A stretch of 36,879 nucleotides of DNA from positions 1 to 36,879 of the IMG/VR virus record IMGVR_UViG_3300034019_000442. One strand, written 5' to 3'. Below, piece after piece: positions 1 to 7,169 of the stretch. This DNA comes from a virus. Within the stretch, counting starts at the first letter, position 1, and every line of letters starts with the position of its first letter. A program made the translations under genes and the position numbers. Below the pieces are notes generated by a model. The model saw nothing but the letters and a program-made list of their open reading frames with translations. It ran no database searches and was not told where the DNA came from.

Positions 1-142
1 GAACGGCAACGACGCCAGCTTGCGCACCGTGCGGTCGTAGATGGGGAACAGCACCGTGCGCGCGAGCCGCTGCGCGTAGCGGTCGCGCGTCTTGGCCTCC
101 TTCTTCGTCGCCGGCGTGAACTTGCCTCCGGCGGCTCGCATT
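1..142. repeat. Terminal direct repeat, left copy (assembly overlap)
   Basis: Bases 1-142 match 36738-36879 with a single difference (t at 127, g at 36864). Both copies lie inside the portal reading frame, and joining them once restores one continuous gene. This is what a circular or circularly permuted genome looks like when linearised with an overlap. It does not look like a biological terminal repeat, because it sits inside a coding sequence. Confidence 0.93.
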
Positions 143-234
143 GCGCGGGTGCCGCTGCGCAGGACGCGCACCAGCTCCCAGCTGTCTTCCATCTCGCGGC
201 GCACGCCGCTCCAGGTTCCTACGTCGTTGGCCAT
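1..234 (-). CDS. Portal protein, N-terminal part (continues at the right end)
   Basis: This is the first part of the portal gene; the rest lies at 35430-36879. The ATG at 234-232 lies 4 bases after the large-terminase stop (239-241), the usual terminase-portal arrangement. It encodes MANDVGTWSGVRREMEDSWE and continues in frame through the 142-bp overlap, where RAAGGKFTPATKKEAKTRDR appears in both copies. The complete product would be 513 residues. The portal forms the dodecameric ring at one capsid vertex through which DNA is packaged. The single-base difference between the copies is silent (third position of a Gly codon). Only the first 31 residues (143-234) are unique to this end. Confidence 0.88.
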   Translation of the reverse strand, partial: MANDVGTWSGVRREMEDSWELVRVLRSGTRAMRAAGGKFTPATKKEAKTRDRYAQRLARTVLFPIYDRTVRKLASLPF

Positions 235-238
235 GTCG

Positions 239-1540
239 TCACTCGTCGAAGCTGGAGACGCGCGCCGCGATGCTGTGCGCCTCCGAGATGTAGTAGCCGA
301 TCGCGTCGGTGAGGTGCGTGAGGCCCTTGGCCTCGCTGCCCTTCTTGTCGATCTCGCCCGAGCCGCCCTTGAGCAGCGTCACGCCCTCGAAGTCCTTGAC
401 CACGTTGGGCGCGCGCGCAGGGTCCACCAGCAAGCGCACCACGCCGCTCGAGGAACGCAGCCGGGAGTTGACGGCGTTAAGGCGGTCGCGCACGTAGGGC
501 GGCTTCTTGGCCACGCGCCAGCGCAGGCGCTCGCCGAAGGCCGGTACGAGGACCTGCCGCACCAGCTCCCAGTCGGTGCCCTCGGTCTGGCTTGTGTGCC
601 GCGCGCCGCCGGCGGGGTCGCCGTAGAGGTACACGTCGGCGGGATGCTTGCCCCAGTCGGCGACGATCTTGCGGCAGACGGCGGGCGTGTTGCTGTTGCG
701 CGGGATGTGCACCTCGCCGACGACGCACGTGCGCGTCTCGCCGTCGAGGTACTGCTCCTGCATCACGACGGCGGTGCCAGGATCGACGTTGAAGTCGAGG
801 GCGAAGATGAGCGGCTTGGACGGGTCAACGGCCAGCTTGCGCAGGTGGTCGCGCGGGTTCCACGGGTAGTAGGCCAAGCCCTCGAAGCTGACCCACTGCG
901 CTTCGTACTCCTGCGCGAACGTCAGCGGGTCGAGGTCGGCGCGCGCCTGCTCGATCTCGGCAGGGTCCACGACCGTGGCGCTGGTCCACGTGAACGACTC
1001 CCAGCCGGCGCGAGTGCCGGACAGCGAGTAGAGGTCGTAGAACAGGCCGCGACCCTTGGGGCGGCCCGTGAACCATGCCCAGCCAGGCGGGCGCCCTTTC
1101 GTGGACAGCGCAGGCCGGATGCTCTGCTCCCAGCTCTCGCGCTTCACCTCGGCGATTTCGTCGACCACGATGCCGTCGAGCGGCACGCCTTCGATGCGCT
1201 GCGGGCGGTCGAGGCCGACGACCATGAGCTGGCTACCCACCTTGTAGCGGATGGTGAGTTCCGACTCGGACACGCCGGCGACCCACTCGCGCGGCGACAG
1301 TGCCTTCAGGTCGTTCCAGAAGATCCGCTTGGCCTGGTCGCGCGTTGGCGCGGCGGCGACGAAGGTCGGGCGCGCTACGCCGGTGATGCCGGCGAGGGCA
1401 CAGCGGACGAGGTGCCGCTTGCCGCGCTCGGTCTTGCCGCTGCGGCGGCCTGCGGCGACGACGCGGAAGCGCGCCGGTGAGCGGATGAGGCGCAGCTGCT
1501 CGACGTGCGCGTCCAGCGGCGTCCAGCGGTCAGTCAGCAT
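239..1540 (-). CDS. terL: Terminase large subunit
   Basis: This is the ATPase-nuclease that packages DNA into the prohead through the portal. The 433-residue product has a Walker A motif (AAGRRSGKT, residues 29-37) and a Walker B followed by the catalytic acid (GIVVDE, 123-128). The C-terminal RNase H-like nuclease half has its first Asp in FALDFNVDPG (D249), a second near D308 (YGDPAGG) and a third in THLTDAIGYY (about D412). Length and motif order fit the family. The ATG start overlaps the end of the small-terminase gene by 11 bases, and the portal follows after 4 bases. Its subfamily, and hence the packaging mode (cos or headful), cannot be assigned by eye. Confidence 0.95.
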   Translation of the reverse strand: MLTDRWTPLDAHVEQLRLIRSPARFRVVAAGRRSGKTERGKRHLVRCALAGITGVARPTFVAAAPTRDQAKRIFWNDLKALSPREWVAGVSESELTIRYKVGSQLMVVGLDRPQRIEGVPLDGIVVDEIAEVKRESWEQSIRPALSTKGRPPGWAWFTGRPKGRGLFYDLYSLSGTRAGWESFTWTSATVVDPAEIEQARADLDPLTFAQEYEAQWVSFEGLAYYPWNPRDHLRKLAVDPSKPLIFALDFNVDPGTAVVMQEQYLDGETRTCVVGEVHIPRNSNTPAVCRKIVADWGKHPADVYLYGDPAGGARHTSQTEGTDWELVRQVLVPAFGERLRWRVAKKPPYVRDRLNAVNSRLRSSSGVVRLLVDPARAPNVVKDFEGVTLLKGGSGEIDKKGSEAKGLTHLTDAIGYYISEAHSIAARVSSFDE

Positions 1541-1934
1541 TGCGGCCCTCCAGACGGTCGATCGCGTCGAGGTCCGCGCGCAGGCGCGTGGCGTCGTCCA
1601 TGGTTCCGTCCTCGATCGCCTCGGCCTCCATCAGCAGGCGCGTGCGGTCCAGGTCGTTCTTCTCCAGGCTGGCGATGGCCTTGACCACGGACGCGATCTC
1701 GCGCGGCGACTCGCACGCCGGCAGGCTGTCGATCAGCTTCCGGCTGATCTGCTCGCGCTGCTCGTCGGTCAGGCTGTCTGTCCAGGCCTTCTGCTTGGCC
1801 AGGCTGGCAATCATGCGCGCCGCGGCCCTGGGCTTGGGCTGCTTCTCGAAACCCCCTCCCTTTGCCTCGGGGTCCGTCACTCGTCCACCGTGCAGGCGCA
1901 CGTCGTCATCATCACGCACCCGCAATGTCTGCAC
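1530..1934 (-). CDS. terS: Probable terminase small subunit
   Basis: This 134-residue protein, with a GTG start at 1934-1932, lies immediately before the large terminase and overlaps it by 11 bases. A basic, Gly/Lys-containing N-terminus (to about residue 40) precedes a helical region rich in charged residues and then an acidic C-terminal helix, compatible with DNA-binding and oligomerisation parts of a small terminase. The assignment rests mainly on position, since no diagnostic motif is visible. The start is uncertain: there is no clear Shine-Dalgarno sequence before 1934, and in-frame GTG codons occur slightly downstream. It would recognise the packaging site and load DNA on TerL. Confidence 0.65.
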   Translation of the reverse strand: MQTLRVRDDDDVRLHGGRVTDPEAKGGGFEKQPKPRAAARMIASLAKQKAWTDSLTDEQREQISRKLIDSLPACESPREIASVVKAIASLEKNDLDRTRLLMEAEAIEDGTMDDATRLRADLDAIDRLEGRNAD

Positions 1935-1980
1935 GTAGTCTGCACCGTCATGGAACTGTGGTCGGCATGCTAGCGCGAGG

Positions 1981-2388
1981 TCAAGCCCTACGCGACCGAA
2001 GGACGTGCGCTATCCACGCTGCATGCTCGGCTGGGTCGTTGCGGACCCACGCTGGCGCAGTCTCCAGGACGATAGCCTCGATGAGCGCGGCGTCGATCTG
2101 CGCCGGCGTCCTGGCACGCTCGCCGCGCGTGACGTGACGGCACGGGCCGCAGTAGGCGCGGGCGTCGCCGTACTTGGTCTTGCCGCACCGCTGGCACTCG
2201 TCGAAGTACGGGTCGAGCGACTTGCGGCGATCGGCGTAGCGCCGGCGCGCGTCGCGCAGGCACTGCCTGCAGACCATGTTGCCCTTGTGCTCGACGAGGG
2301 CCGACGGCTGCGCCACGTCGTGCCCGTTGCGGCAGTGGTTGTTCTGCCGGAAGTTGCCGGCTCCGGGCCGGTAGTGACCGTCGGGCAC
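1981..2388 (-). CDS. Zinc-finger protein with two Cys/His clusters
   Basis: The 135-residue product has two likely zinc-binding clusters. The first is CRNGHD followed about 20 residues later by CRQCLRDARRRYADRR, and the second is CQRCGKTKYG followed by YCGPCR. The first resembles the Cys/His framework of phage HNH-like or zinc-ribbon proteins (compare 4704-5219, which has CPRGHD then HCKVC), but no HNH catalytic triad is recognisable. The Arg/Lys-rich linker suggests nucleic-acid binding. It lies between a small unknown gene and the small terminase. The GTG start at 2388 has no strong ribosome-binding site, so a different start is possible. It could be a regulator or a degenerate nuclease. 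Confidence 0.7.
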   Translation of the reverse strand: MPDGHYRPGAGNFRQNNHCRNGHDVAQPSALVEHKGNMVCRQCLRDARRRYADRRKSLDPYFDECQRCGKTKYGDARAYCGPCRHVTRGERARTPAQIDAALIEAIVLETAPAWVRNDPAEHAAWIAHVLRSRRA

Positions 2389-2406
2389 GCAAGGCGTATC
2401 GGCTGG

Positions 2407-2658
2407 TCAGGCGCCGTCGGTCTCGGTCGGCTCCTTGGCCGGGATCGCCTCGGGCGGCAGGCCTGCGCGCAGCTCGGCGTCGATGCGCGCGAGGCCGCCG
2501 AAGACGATGGCGACGATCTGGCTGAGCTGCGTGTTCACGCGCGCGAACTCGGCCAGCTCCTTGCCCAGCTTGGCGATCGACGCCGGCAGGTCGGCCTCGT
2601 CGATGGTGTACTCGGGGAAGGCCGCGCGCAGGGCGTCAGCTATCGAAGTCGTCGTCAT
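2407..2658 (-). CDS. Small hypothetical protein (83 aa)
   Basis: I do not recognise this family. The ATG at 2658 overlaps the end of the sigma-region-2 gene by 23 bases, indicating translational coupling. The product is acidic and mostly helical: a segment around AKLGKELAEFARVNTQLSQI looks amphipathic and could form a short coiled coil. It is followed by a hydrophobic stretch (VAIVFGGLARID) too short and mixed for a confident membrane segment, and a Pro/Glu-rich tail. No Cys or His cluster is visible. Its position between the sigma-like gene and the zinc-finger gene suggests a regulatory or accessory role, but that is inference only. Confidence 0.65.
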   Translation of the reverse strand: MTTTSIADALRAAFPEYTIDEADLPASIAKLGKELAEFARVNTQLSQIVAIVFGGLARIDAELRAGLPPEAIPAKEPTETDGA

Positions 2659-3037
2659 CGTCGGGAGTCTCGGGTGCCGGCGGGTCGAACGCTAGGTACT
2701 CGTGCGCGGCGTGGTCGTGCAGCGGGCGGCCCTTGCGCGGCTTGCCGTACATCGCGCGCTCGATCGCGTCGTGGAGGTGCCAGTAGACGTGCTGGGTGGC
2801 GTGCGTGGCCAGGACGCAGCCGAGGGACGGGTCGAACGTGAGGCAGGCCCGCCAGAGGCCCATGCGGGCGGCCTGCATCAGGTCGTCGCGCTCGATGCCG
2901 GCCCGCCGTGCCCGCCAGACGCCGAACCGGGCGACGTGCCAGCCGAGGTGCTGCTCGTACGAGGCGTAAGCGGCGAGCTGCGCCTCGGTGGGAGGTGGTA
3001 GCTGTTCCCTGCGTCTTACGGTGCGGCGACGGCCCAC
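2636..3037 (-). CDS. Sigma-70 region-2-like protein
   Basis: Residues about 28-97 follow the sigma-70 region 2 pattern: HVARFGVWRARRAGIERDDLMQAARMGL, then FDPSLGCVLATHATQHVYWHLHDAIER. This parallels the family consensus (DLiQeG.iGL..A...FDp..G..FsTyA...I...i..Ai), which contacts core RNA polymerase and the -10 element. No region 4 follows. The product, 133 residues from the chosen GTG (3037-3035), ends in an acidic tail (ETPDDDDDFDS). The start is uncertain: the frame is open further upstream, and the chosen GTG overlaps the secreted-protein gene by 22 bases. Its position just before the terminase genes is where many phages encode late-transcription activators of the RinA/ArpU type. A late-gene activator role is therefore likely but unproven. 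Confidence 0.75.
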   Translation of the reverse strand: MGRRRTVRRREQLPPPTEAQLAAYASYEQHLGWHVARFGVWRARRAGIERDDLMQAARMGLWRACLTFDPSLGCVLATHATQHVYWHLHDAIERAMYGKPRKGRPLHDHAAHEYLAFDPPAPETPDDDDDFDS

Positions 3038-3741
3038 AGTGCGCGGGAGTGTACCGCCCGCGCGGTGTCCATCTGCGACGGTGTTGCCAGCAGCGGCCAG
3101 ACCATCGTCGATCGGCGCGTTTGGACCTGCCCGGACACGTAGCGCGTGCCGCCGGGGATGAGCGTTCCGCCGCCGGTCCACAGGGAGCCATGGCCCCAGG
3201 TCATGGACACGGACTTGCGCAAGATGTCGACCGTCGGCCACGCCGAGATCGAGGTGTGCACCGATCGCGTGGTGATCTCGGCCAGGTACGACATTTCGGC
3301 GCACCAGCGGGCTTCGACGACGACGACCAGCCACGGCTGCGGCCGCACCACGGCGCGCAGGACAAGGTACGGGCCGTCGACGGTCTCCGACTCCCAGAAC
3401 AAGGCACCGCCGTCAACCTGCGCGATGCCGCCGTGCGTGGTCTGCCAGTCGGGCTGCAGGCCGACCGGGCGCCAGGACGGGACGCAGGAGACGAGGTTGA
3501 TCGACGCCGAGCCGCCCGGTGGCAGGGTCATCCAGACGTACACCGGGGCCTCGCCGGGTTCGGGGTCAGCGCCGGCGACGTAGCACTCCAGGCCGCCAGG
3601 AAGGAAGCCGCTCTGCGCCGGCGGCAGCACCGTCGAGACGGCGCGGTGCCAGCACGACACCGGCCAGCCGGTGGGGTTGTGCGCGGTGACGAGCTGCGCG
3701 GGGAGTGAGTAGGTGAGGAGGGCTAGGAGGAGGTGGCGCAT
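3016..3741 (-). CDS. Secreted protein with signal peptide, function unknown
   Basis: The 241-residue product begins with a classical signal peptide: MRH, a Leu/Ala-rich core (LLLALLTYSLPAQL), then VTA before HNPTGW as a plausible cleavage site. The mature part is Trp-, Pro- and Gly-rich, with four cysteines (SCWH, LECYV, VSCVP, RWCAE) that could form two disulfides, consistent with a periplasmic or extracellular beta-rich protein. No lipobox or second membrane segment is seen. The gene lies 6 bases after the ParB-like gene and overlaps the sigma-like gene, so it belongs to the non-structural region. I do not recognise the family. Superinfection exclusion or envelope modification are possible roles; a cell-wall hydrolase is not supported by any motif. 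Confidence 0.72.
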   Translation of the reverse strand: MRHLLLALLTYSLPAQLVTAHNPTGWPVSCWHRAVSTVLPPAQSGFLPGGLECYVAGADPEPGEAPVYVWMTLPPGGSASINLVSCVPSWRPVGLQPDWQTTHGGIAQVDGGALFWESETVDGPYLVLRAVVRPQPWLVVVVEARWCAEMSYLAEITTRSVHTSISAWPTVDILRKSVSMTWGHGSLWTGGGTLIPGGTRYVSGQVQTRRSTMVWPLLATPSQMDTARAVHSRALWAVAAP

Positions 3742-3747
3742 GGTGGG

Positions 3748-4635
3748 CTACGAAGCCTCGAAGCGGTGATCGGGGAAAGCCTCGGCCTTCGGGCCAACCG
3801 ACATCCACTTCAGTTGCGTCACTTCCCGACCTTCGTTCCATGCCACCCACGCCTTGATGAAGACGGCAGCGAGGGACTGCCGGTCGCGCTTGCGCGTGGC
3901 CATCTTCTCGGCATGCAGCAGCTCGCGCAGCACAAAGATCGGATCACGACGGGCCAGCCCTGAACCATCCATGAGCTTCTGCGCGAACTCCACCGCCTGC
4001 TTTGGGTACAGCTTGTGCAGCTGGTACAGCAATGCGCACAGCAACAGCGCCCTCGGGTAGCCGCTAGTTCGCATCTTCGTGCCGATGCCAGCCCAATATT
4101 GCATGGACTTGCTGTTGCCTCGGTAGATGTCGAGCACTTGGCCGTTGGTCACGTCCTTTTGCGCATGACCGACTACGCAGTACAGGTTCGCGTCCTCGCC
4201 TGCCGCGACACGCCGCGCCGCAGCCGATGCAATCGACGCGATTTCCTTGGCATTGGCAATGCCCTCATGTTGCAGGAACTCGACAACCTTGCGGTTGCGG
4301 CCCTGGTCCATGCTTTCGACTGCGACCTCCGAGACGTTGCGAGCCACCCAGAACCACAACAGCCGGCCCGTTTCCTCTTGGACGATGCGGGCTGCGGCCA
4401 GTCGGTGTTGGCCGTTGACGCAACGGCCCTTGCCGTCGAAAGCCAAGCACTCGCCGTTGCCTGAATCCCACTTCCCGACGCGCATGGCGTTCGCGTACTT
4501 CATGGTCGGCCCGTCCATCTGCTGGCGCCAGTTGTTGCTGCGTTCGAGGATGCGGTCGATCACGTCGTTGGGGAACTGCGACAGCTCGAAAGTCAGGTGT
4601 GAGGGCTTGAGGAACGTCTTGTTCTGGTTGGTCAC
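3748..4635 (-). CDS. ParB-like domain protein
   Basis: The 295-residue product carries the ParB/sulfiredoxin-fold signature NGQHRLAAARI at residues about 74-84, preceded by a region (MRVGKWDSGNGECLAFDGKG) that fits the strand before it. In the ParB superfamily this motif binds a nucleotide (CTP in true ParB). The rest (DQGRNRKVVEFL, then a helical C-terminal half) is typical of phage and mobile-element ParB-like proteins, and no obvious ParB helix-turn-helix is seen. The GTG start at 4635 is chosen for its strong ribosome-binding site, AAAGGAGACCGACC directly upstream; an open frame further upstream only shadows the preceding gene. Base composition appears somewhat less GC-rich than its neighbours, hinting at separate acquisition. 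Its function here is unknown. Confidence 0.82.
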   Translation of the reverse strand: MTNQNKTFLKPSHLTFELSQFPNDVIDRILERSNNWRQQMDGPTMKYANAMRVGKWDSGNGECLAFDGKGRCVNGQHRLAAARIVQEETGRLLWFWVARNVSEVAVESMDQGRNRKVVEFLQHEGIANAKEIASIASAAARRVAAGEDANLYCVVGHAQKDVTNGQVLDIYRGNSKSMQYWAGIGTKMRTSGYPRALLLCALLYQLHKLYPKQAVEFAQKLMDGSGLARRDPIFVLRELLHAEKMATRKRDRQSLAAVFIKAWVAWNEGREVTQLKWMSVGPKAEAFPDHRFEAS

Positions 4636-4683
4636 GGTCGGTCTCCTTTCGTTGTGTGGCCTAGGATACGTCCGGCGATCGGC

Positions 4684-4698
4684 CACGCCGCCGGCGTG
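4684..4698 (-). other. Short inverted repeat after the zinc-finger gene
   Basis: The bases CACGCCGCCGGCGTG form a perfect 6-bp stem (CACGCC/GGCGTG) with a 3-base loop just downstream of the stop of the 4704-5219 gene. No U-rich run follows on the transcript, so an intrinsic terminator is not supported. The gap 4636-4703 otherwise holds only the ribosome-binding site of the ParB-like gene. Confidence 0.35.
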
Positions 4699-4703
4699 TT
4701 CGG

Positions 4704-5219
4704 TCAGTTCGGCCCCGTCTTCAGGGCTGCAATCCTCGCGTCCATCTCCGCCCGCTCCCAGTGCGTTGAGCACCGGTCGCGCGCCTCGTACAGCTCCAGC
4801 AGCGCCGCCGAGCGCCGCAGCTCGTCCTGCTCCCACTGCACGCCGTTGCGCACCGGCTTCGGCTTCGGCGTCGCCGTCTGGGTCTTCCGGCGAAGTTGGT
4901 AGGTGCACTTGCGGCTGCAGGTCGTCGCGCGGTCGTGGGCCAGGAACGCCATGCCGCAGTGCACGCACTCGCGCAGCTTGCTGCGGTGTTCGCGCTTGGC
5001 CTTCTGGCGCCCGTTGTTCTCGTCCGTGCAGACCTTGCAGTGGACCCTGACGCCGAACTTGGTCTCGTACACGCGCCGACGGCCTGGCAGGGTCAGGTCG
5101 TGACCGCGCGGGCAGGTCGTGCGCTCCAGGGCTTTGACTCGGCTGCGCATGTACAGGTCCAGGCTCTCGTGCTGCAGGGTGCGTCGCTTGGCGTCGGGGA
5201 TGCCCAGCCGCTCTAGCAT
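4704..5219 (-). CDS. Zinc-finger protein (HNH-like framework)
   Basis: The product has two Cys/His clusters. The first is CPRGHD followed by RVHCKVCTDEN, and the second is CVHCGMAF followed by CSRKCTYQLRRKTQ. These resemble the zinc-binding scaffold of phage HNH-type proteins, but no catalytic HNH triad is clear. The C-terminus is helical and charged. The chosen ATG (5219-5217) gives 171 residues. Protein-like sequence in the same frame (GEETAALRRLIWDAPQ...FARLL) extends back to the RecT stop, where only a CTG overlapping that TGA could serve as start, so the true N-terminus may be about 25 residues longer. Its position directly after RecT suggests a role in DNA metabolism. Confidence 0.75.
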   Translation of the reverse strand: MLERLGIPDAKRRTLQHESLDLYMRSRVKALERTTCPRGHDLTLPGRRRVYETKFGVRVHCKVCTDENNGRQKAKREHRSKLRECVHCGMAFLAHDRATTCSRKCTYQLRRKTQTATPKPKPVRNGVQWEQDELRRSAALLELYEARDRCSTHWERAEMDARIAALKTGPN

Positions 5220-5296
5220 GAGCAGCCGGGCGAACGGGTGCGGCTGCGGCGCGTCCCAGATGAGCCGCCGCAGCGCCGCCGTCTCCTCGCCGGTGG

Positions 5297-6175
5297 TCAG
5301 TCGCCGGCGTACCGCGAACTCGGCGGGTAGACCGAGTCCATCGGCGGCGTCGCGGGCGTCGCCGGCGGCGTCGTCATGGCGAGGTGCGCCTCGATCGCGC
5401 CCTCGATCTGCTGCAGTTCGACGAGGGTGCATTCGGACAGCCTTTGGCGCGTGATCTCCTGCTCGCGCATCAGGGCGAACAGCTCGTCGCGCTTGACGCC
5501 GGCGGCCTTGCACCGGTCGGCGATGCGGCGGGCGAGGTTGGCGACCTCGACGGCCTCGGGGTCCGCCGGCGTCGCCGTGATCAGCGCGGGCTTCGGCTCG
5601 GCGGGCGCCTGCGCGACCGGCGCGGCCTGCGGCTCGCGCGCCAGCTCGTGCATCTCGTCCTGCTCGTAGCAGCCGAACATCACCTCGCCGGCGAACGCGC
5701 GGCCAGCGGTGGCGACGCAACGGGCCTGCAGCATCGTCTGCGGGTACTTCCTCCACGGGTCCTTGCCGCCCCACAGGCCGGCGGCCTGCGCGCGGGCCTT
5801 GTCCCAGGTCTCGACGTGGACCTCGCCAGCAGGCGACGTGAGGCGCAGCGTGACGGCCTCGGTCGTGAGCTGCGGCCACTCGACGCGGTAGCCGGCGGCG
5901 CGCAAGCGCGCGATCCAGAAGTCATAGCTGGCCACCGGCTTGCCCTCCACGATGTGGAAGGCGCGCAGGCTGGCCATCGGGCCGACGCCCAGCTCCTGGC
6001 CGGCGAGCACGCACGCCAGGATCTTGCCCGGGTTGCCGAGGTAGGCCCTTGGGATCATGCCGTCGGCCTTCGCCACGGCAGCCGCGAACGTCGTCGCGTC
6101 GGAGATCGTCAGGGGCTGGAAGTCCCGCGCGCGCGGCTGGCGCACGACAGCGGGAACGCTGGTTGCATCGGTCAT
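5297..6175 (-). CDS. recT: RecT-family single-strand annealing protein
   Basis: This protein would anneal complementary single strands and promote strand invasion, working with the adjacent exonuclease. The 292-residue product matches the RecT pattern in IPRAYLGNPGKILACVLAGQ, ELGVGPMASLRAFHIVEGKP and ASYDFWIARLRAAGYRVEW, then WRKYPQTMLQARCVATAGRA and FGCYEQDEM. The C-terminal part (Pro/Ala-rich linker, then a helical segment, then Pro-rich) is variable. The ATG (6175-6173) overlaps the stop of the YqaJ gene by one base, so the two are translationally coupled. With YqaJ this forms a RecE/RecT-like two-component recombination system. No single-strand-binding protein is recognised nearby. Confidence 0.88.
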   Translation of the reverse strand: MTDATSVPAVVRQPRARDFQPLTISDATTFAAAVAKADGMIPRAYLGNPGKILACVLAGQELGVGPMASLRAFHIVEGKPVASYDFWIARLRAAGYRVEWPQLTTEAVTLRLTSPAGEVHVETWDKARAQAAGLWGGKDPWRKYPQTMLQARCVATAGRAFAGEVMFGCYEQDEMHELAREPQAAPVAQAPAEPKPALITATPADPEAVEVANLARRIADRCKAAGVKRDELFALMREQEITRQRLSECTLVELQQIEGAIEAHLAMTTPPATPATPPMDSVYPPSSRYAGD

Positions 6176-7068
6176 CAGAGGTCTCTCCAGTTCTTGGCCA
6201 CCGTGAGGGAACGGTAGCTGGTGGGCTGCACCGACGTGGTGTAGCCCGCACGGGTCACGACTCTACTGCTCACGATCGGCTTTCCGCTCAGAAATCCGAT
6301 CGCGTGCTCGGCGTCGCCGAGCGTGTTGCGGATCTGCAGCTCGACGGCCTCGACCTGCGCGTCGAGCGTGCCGATCTGCTCCTTGAGCTGCTCGCGCTGG
6401 CCGAGCAGCTCGACGATGGCGTCCGTGGCCGGGATCGTCTTGCCCTCGGCGGCGTAGGCGTTGCGGCGCGCGTCGGCGAGGTCGGTCGCCGGCGGCGGCG
6501 TCATGGTCACGACGTACTGCCGCCACCACGCTTCGACCTGCGAGTGCAGGCGTCGGCCTAGCTCCGCGTCATGGCGGAACGGCACGGCCTCGACGCCGAG
6601 GTACTCAACGATCTCGCGCGGCGTCAGGCCGACGATGGCGCGCATGTCCTCGGGCCACGTCAGGACGAGGAACTCGCCCTCCTCCAGGTCGAGCACGTCG
6701 AGGTACCACTGCGCCTGGACGCGGTAGTAGTCGGGGATCGTGCCACCCCAGGCCTTGCTGGTCGTCTTGACCTCCAGCAGCGTCTGCCAGCCGTCGGCGT
6801 TGGTCGCCAGAGCATCGGGCGAGGCGTGGCGCCATCCGGCGATGGTCGGCCCTGGTGCCACCTGCAACTCGTGCGTCCGGTGCGTCTCGGCCCATGCGTC
6901 GAGGATGGGCAGCTCCATGCGCAGGCCGGCGCGCATCGCCGGCGTGTCGCGCTCGTCGCGGACGCCGAGGGCCTTCTCGCGCCACACGTCGAGCGGCGTG
7001 CGCCAAGGCGACAGGCCGAGGATGGCGGCGACATCGCTGCCGCCGACGGTCTTGGTGCGGTCGAGCAT
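6175..7068 (-). CDS. YqaJ-family recombination exonuclease
   Basis: The 297-residue product is a PD-(D/E)XK nuclease of the lambda-exonuclease/YqaJ type. It starts with VGGSDVAAILGLSPWRTPLDVW, the N-terminal family signature. E52 (RMELPI), D86 (ASPDAL), E99 and K101 (LLEVKT) and Gln 118/120 (RVQAQWY) form the catalytic set. A C-terminal coiled coil (about 225-255, LGQREQLKEQIGTLDAQVEA) follows. The ATG at 7068-7066 is chosen because the frame upstream only shadows the preceding small genes; it begins 2 bases after the stop of a membrane micro-protein gene. It would resect double-stranded ends for RecT. Such pairs commonly support recombination-dependent replication and concatemer formation. 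Confidence 0.9.
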   Translation of the reverse strand: MLDRTKTVGGSDVAAILGLSPWRTPLDVWREKALGVRDERDTPAMRAGLRMELPILDAWAETHRTHELQVAPGPTIAGWRHASPDALATNADGWQTLLEVKTTSKAWGGTIPDYYRVQAQWYLDVLDLEEGEFLVLTWPEDMRAIVGLTPREIVEYLGVEAVPFRHDAELGRRLHSQVEAWWRQYVVTMTPPPATDLADARRNAYAAEGKTIPATDAIVELLGQREQLKEQIGTLDAQVEAVELQIRNTLGDAEHAIGFLSGKPIVSSRVVTRAGYTTSVQPTSYRSLTVAKNWRDL

Positions 7069-7070
7069 GG

Positions 7071-7169
7071 TCAGGCCGTCGGGGTCAGGAGGTAGAGGAG
7101 GAACAGCAGGACGGCTAGGAGGCCAGCGCAGACGGCCTCCAGCGTCGCGGGATCGCGGCGGCGGCTCAC
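7071..7169 (-). CDS. 32-residue single-pass membrane peptide
   Basis: The GTG at 7169-7167 overlaps the stop of the upstream gene (GTGA), and the TGA at 7073-7071 lies 2 bases before the YqaJ start, so the frame fills the gap exactly. The peptide is VSRRRDPATLEAVC followed by a run of hydrophobic residues (AGLLAVLLFLLYLLT) and a short PTA tail. A positively charged N-terminus followed by one transmembrane helix predicts an N-in orientation. I know no family for it. It resembles in layout the 41-residue peptide at 11083-11208. The coupling signals support a real gene; no function can be given. Confidence 0.6.
   Translation of the reverse strand: MSRRRDPATLEAVCAGLLAVLLFLLYLLTPTA

Noticed and set aside
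1-142. Terminal repeat as a packaging repeat of a linear phage genome
   Set aside because: It lies wholly inside the portal coding sequence and simple joining restores the gene, so an assembly overlap explains it better.
92-1480. Long open frame on the plus strand opposite the large terminase
   Set aside because: It is a GC-driven antisense shadow: its protein is Arg/Ala/Val low complexity, while the minus-strand frame has clear TerL motifs. The same holds for all other long plus-strand frames.
1940-1990. TTGACC as a promoter for the small terminase
   Set aside because: No acceptable -10 sequence at 15-19 bases, and the hexamer-repeat spacer of the other promoters is absent.
4640-4703. TATCCT as a promoter for the ParB-like gene
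   Set aside because: The sequence 17 bases upstream (CGGCGT) is not a -35 element.
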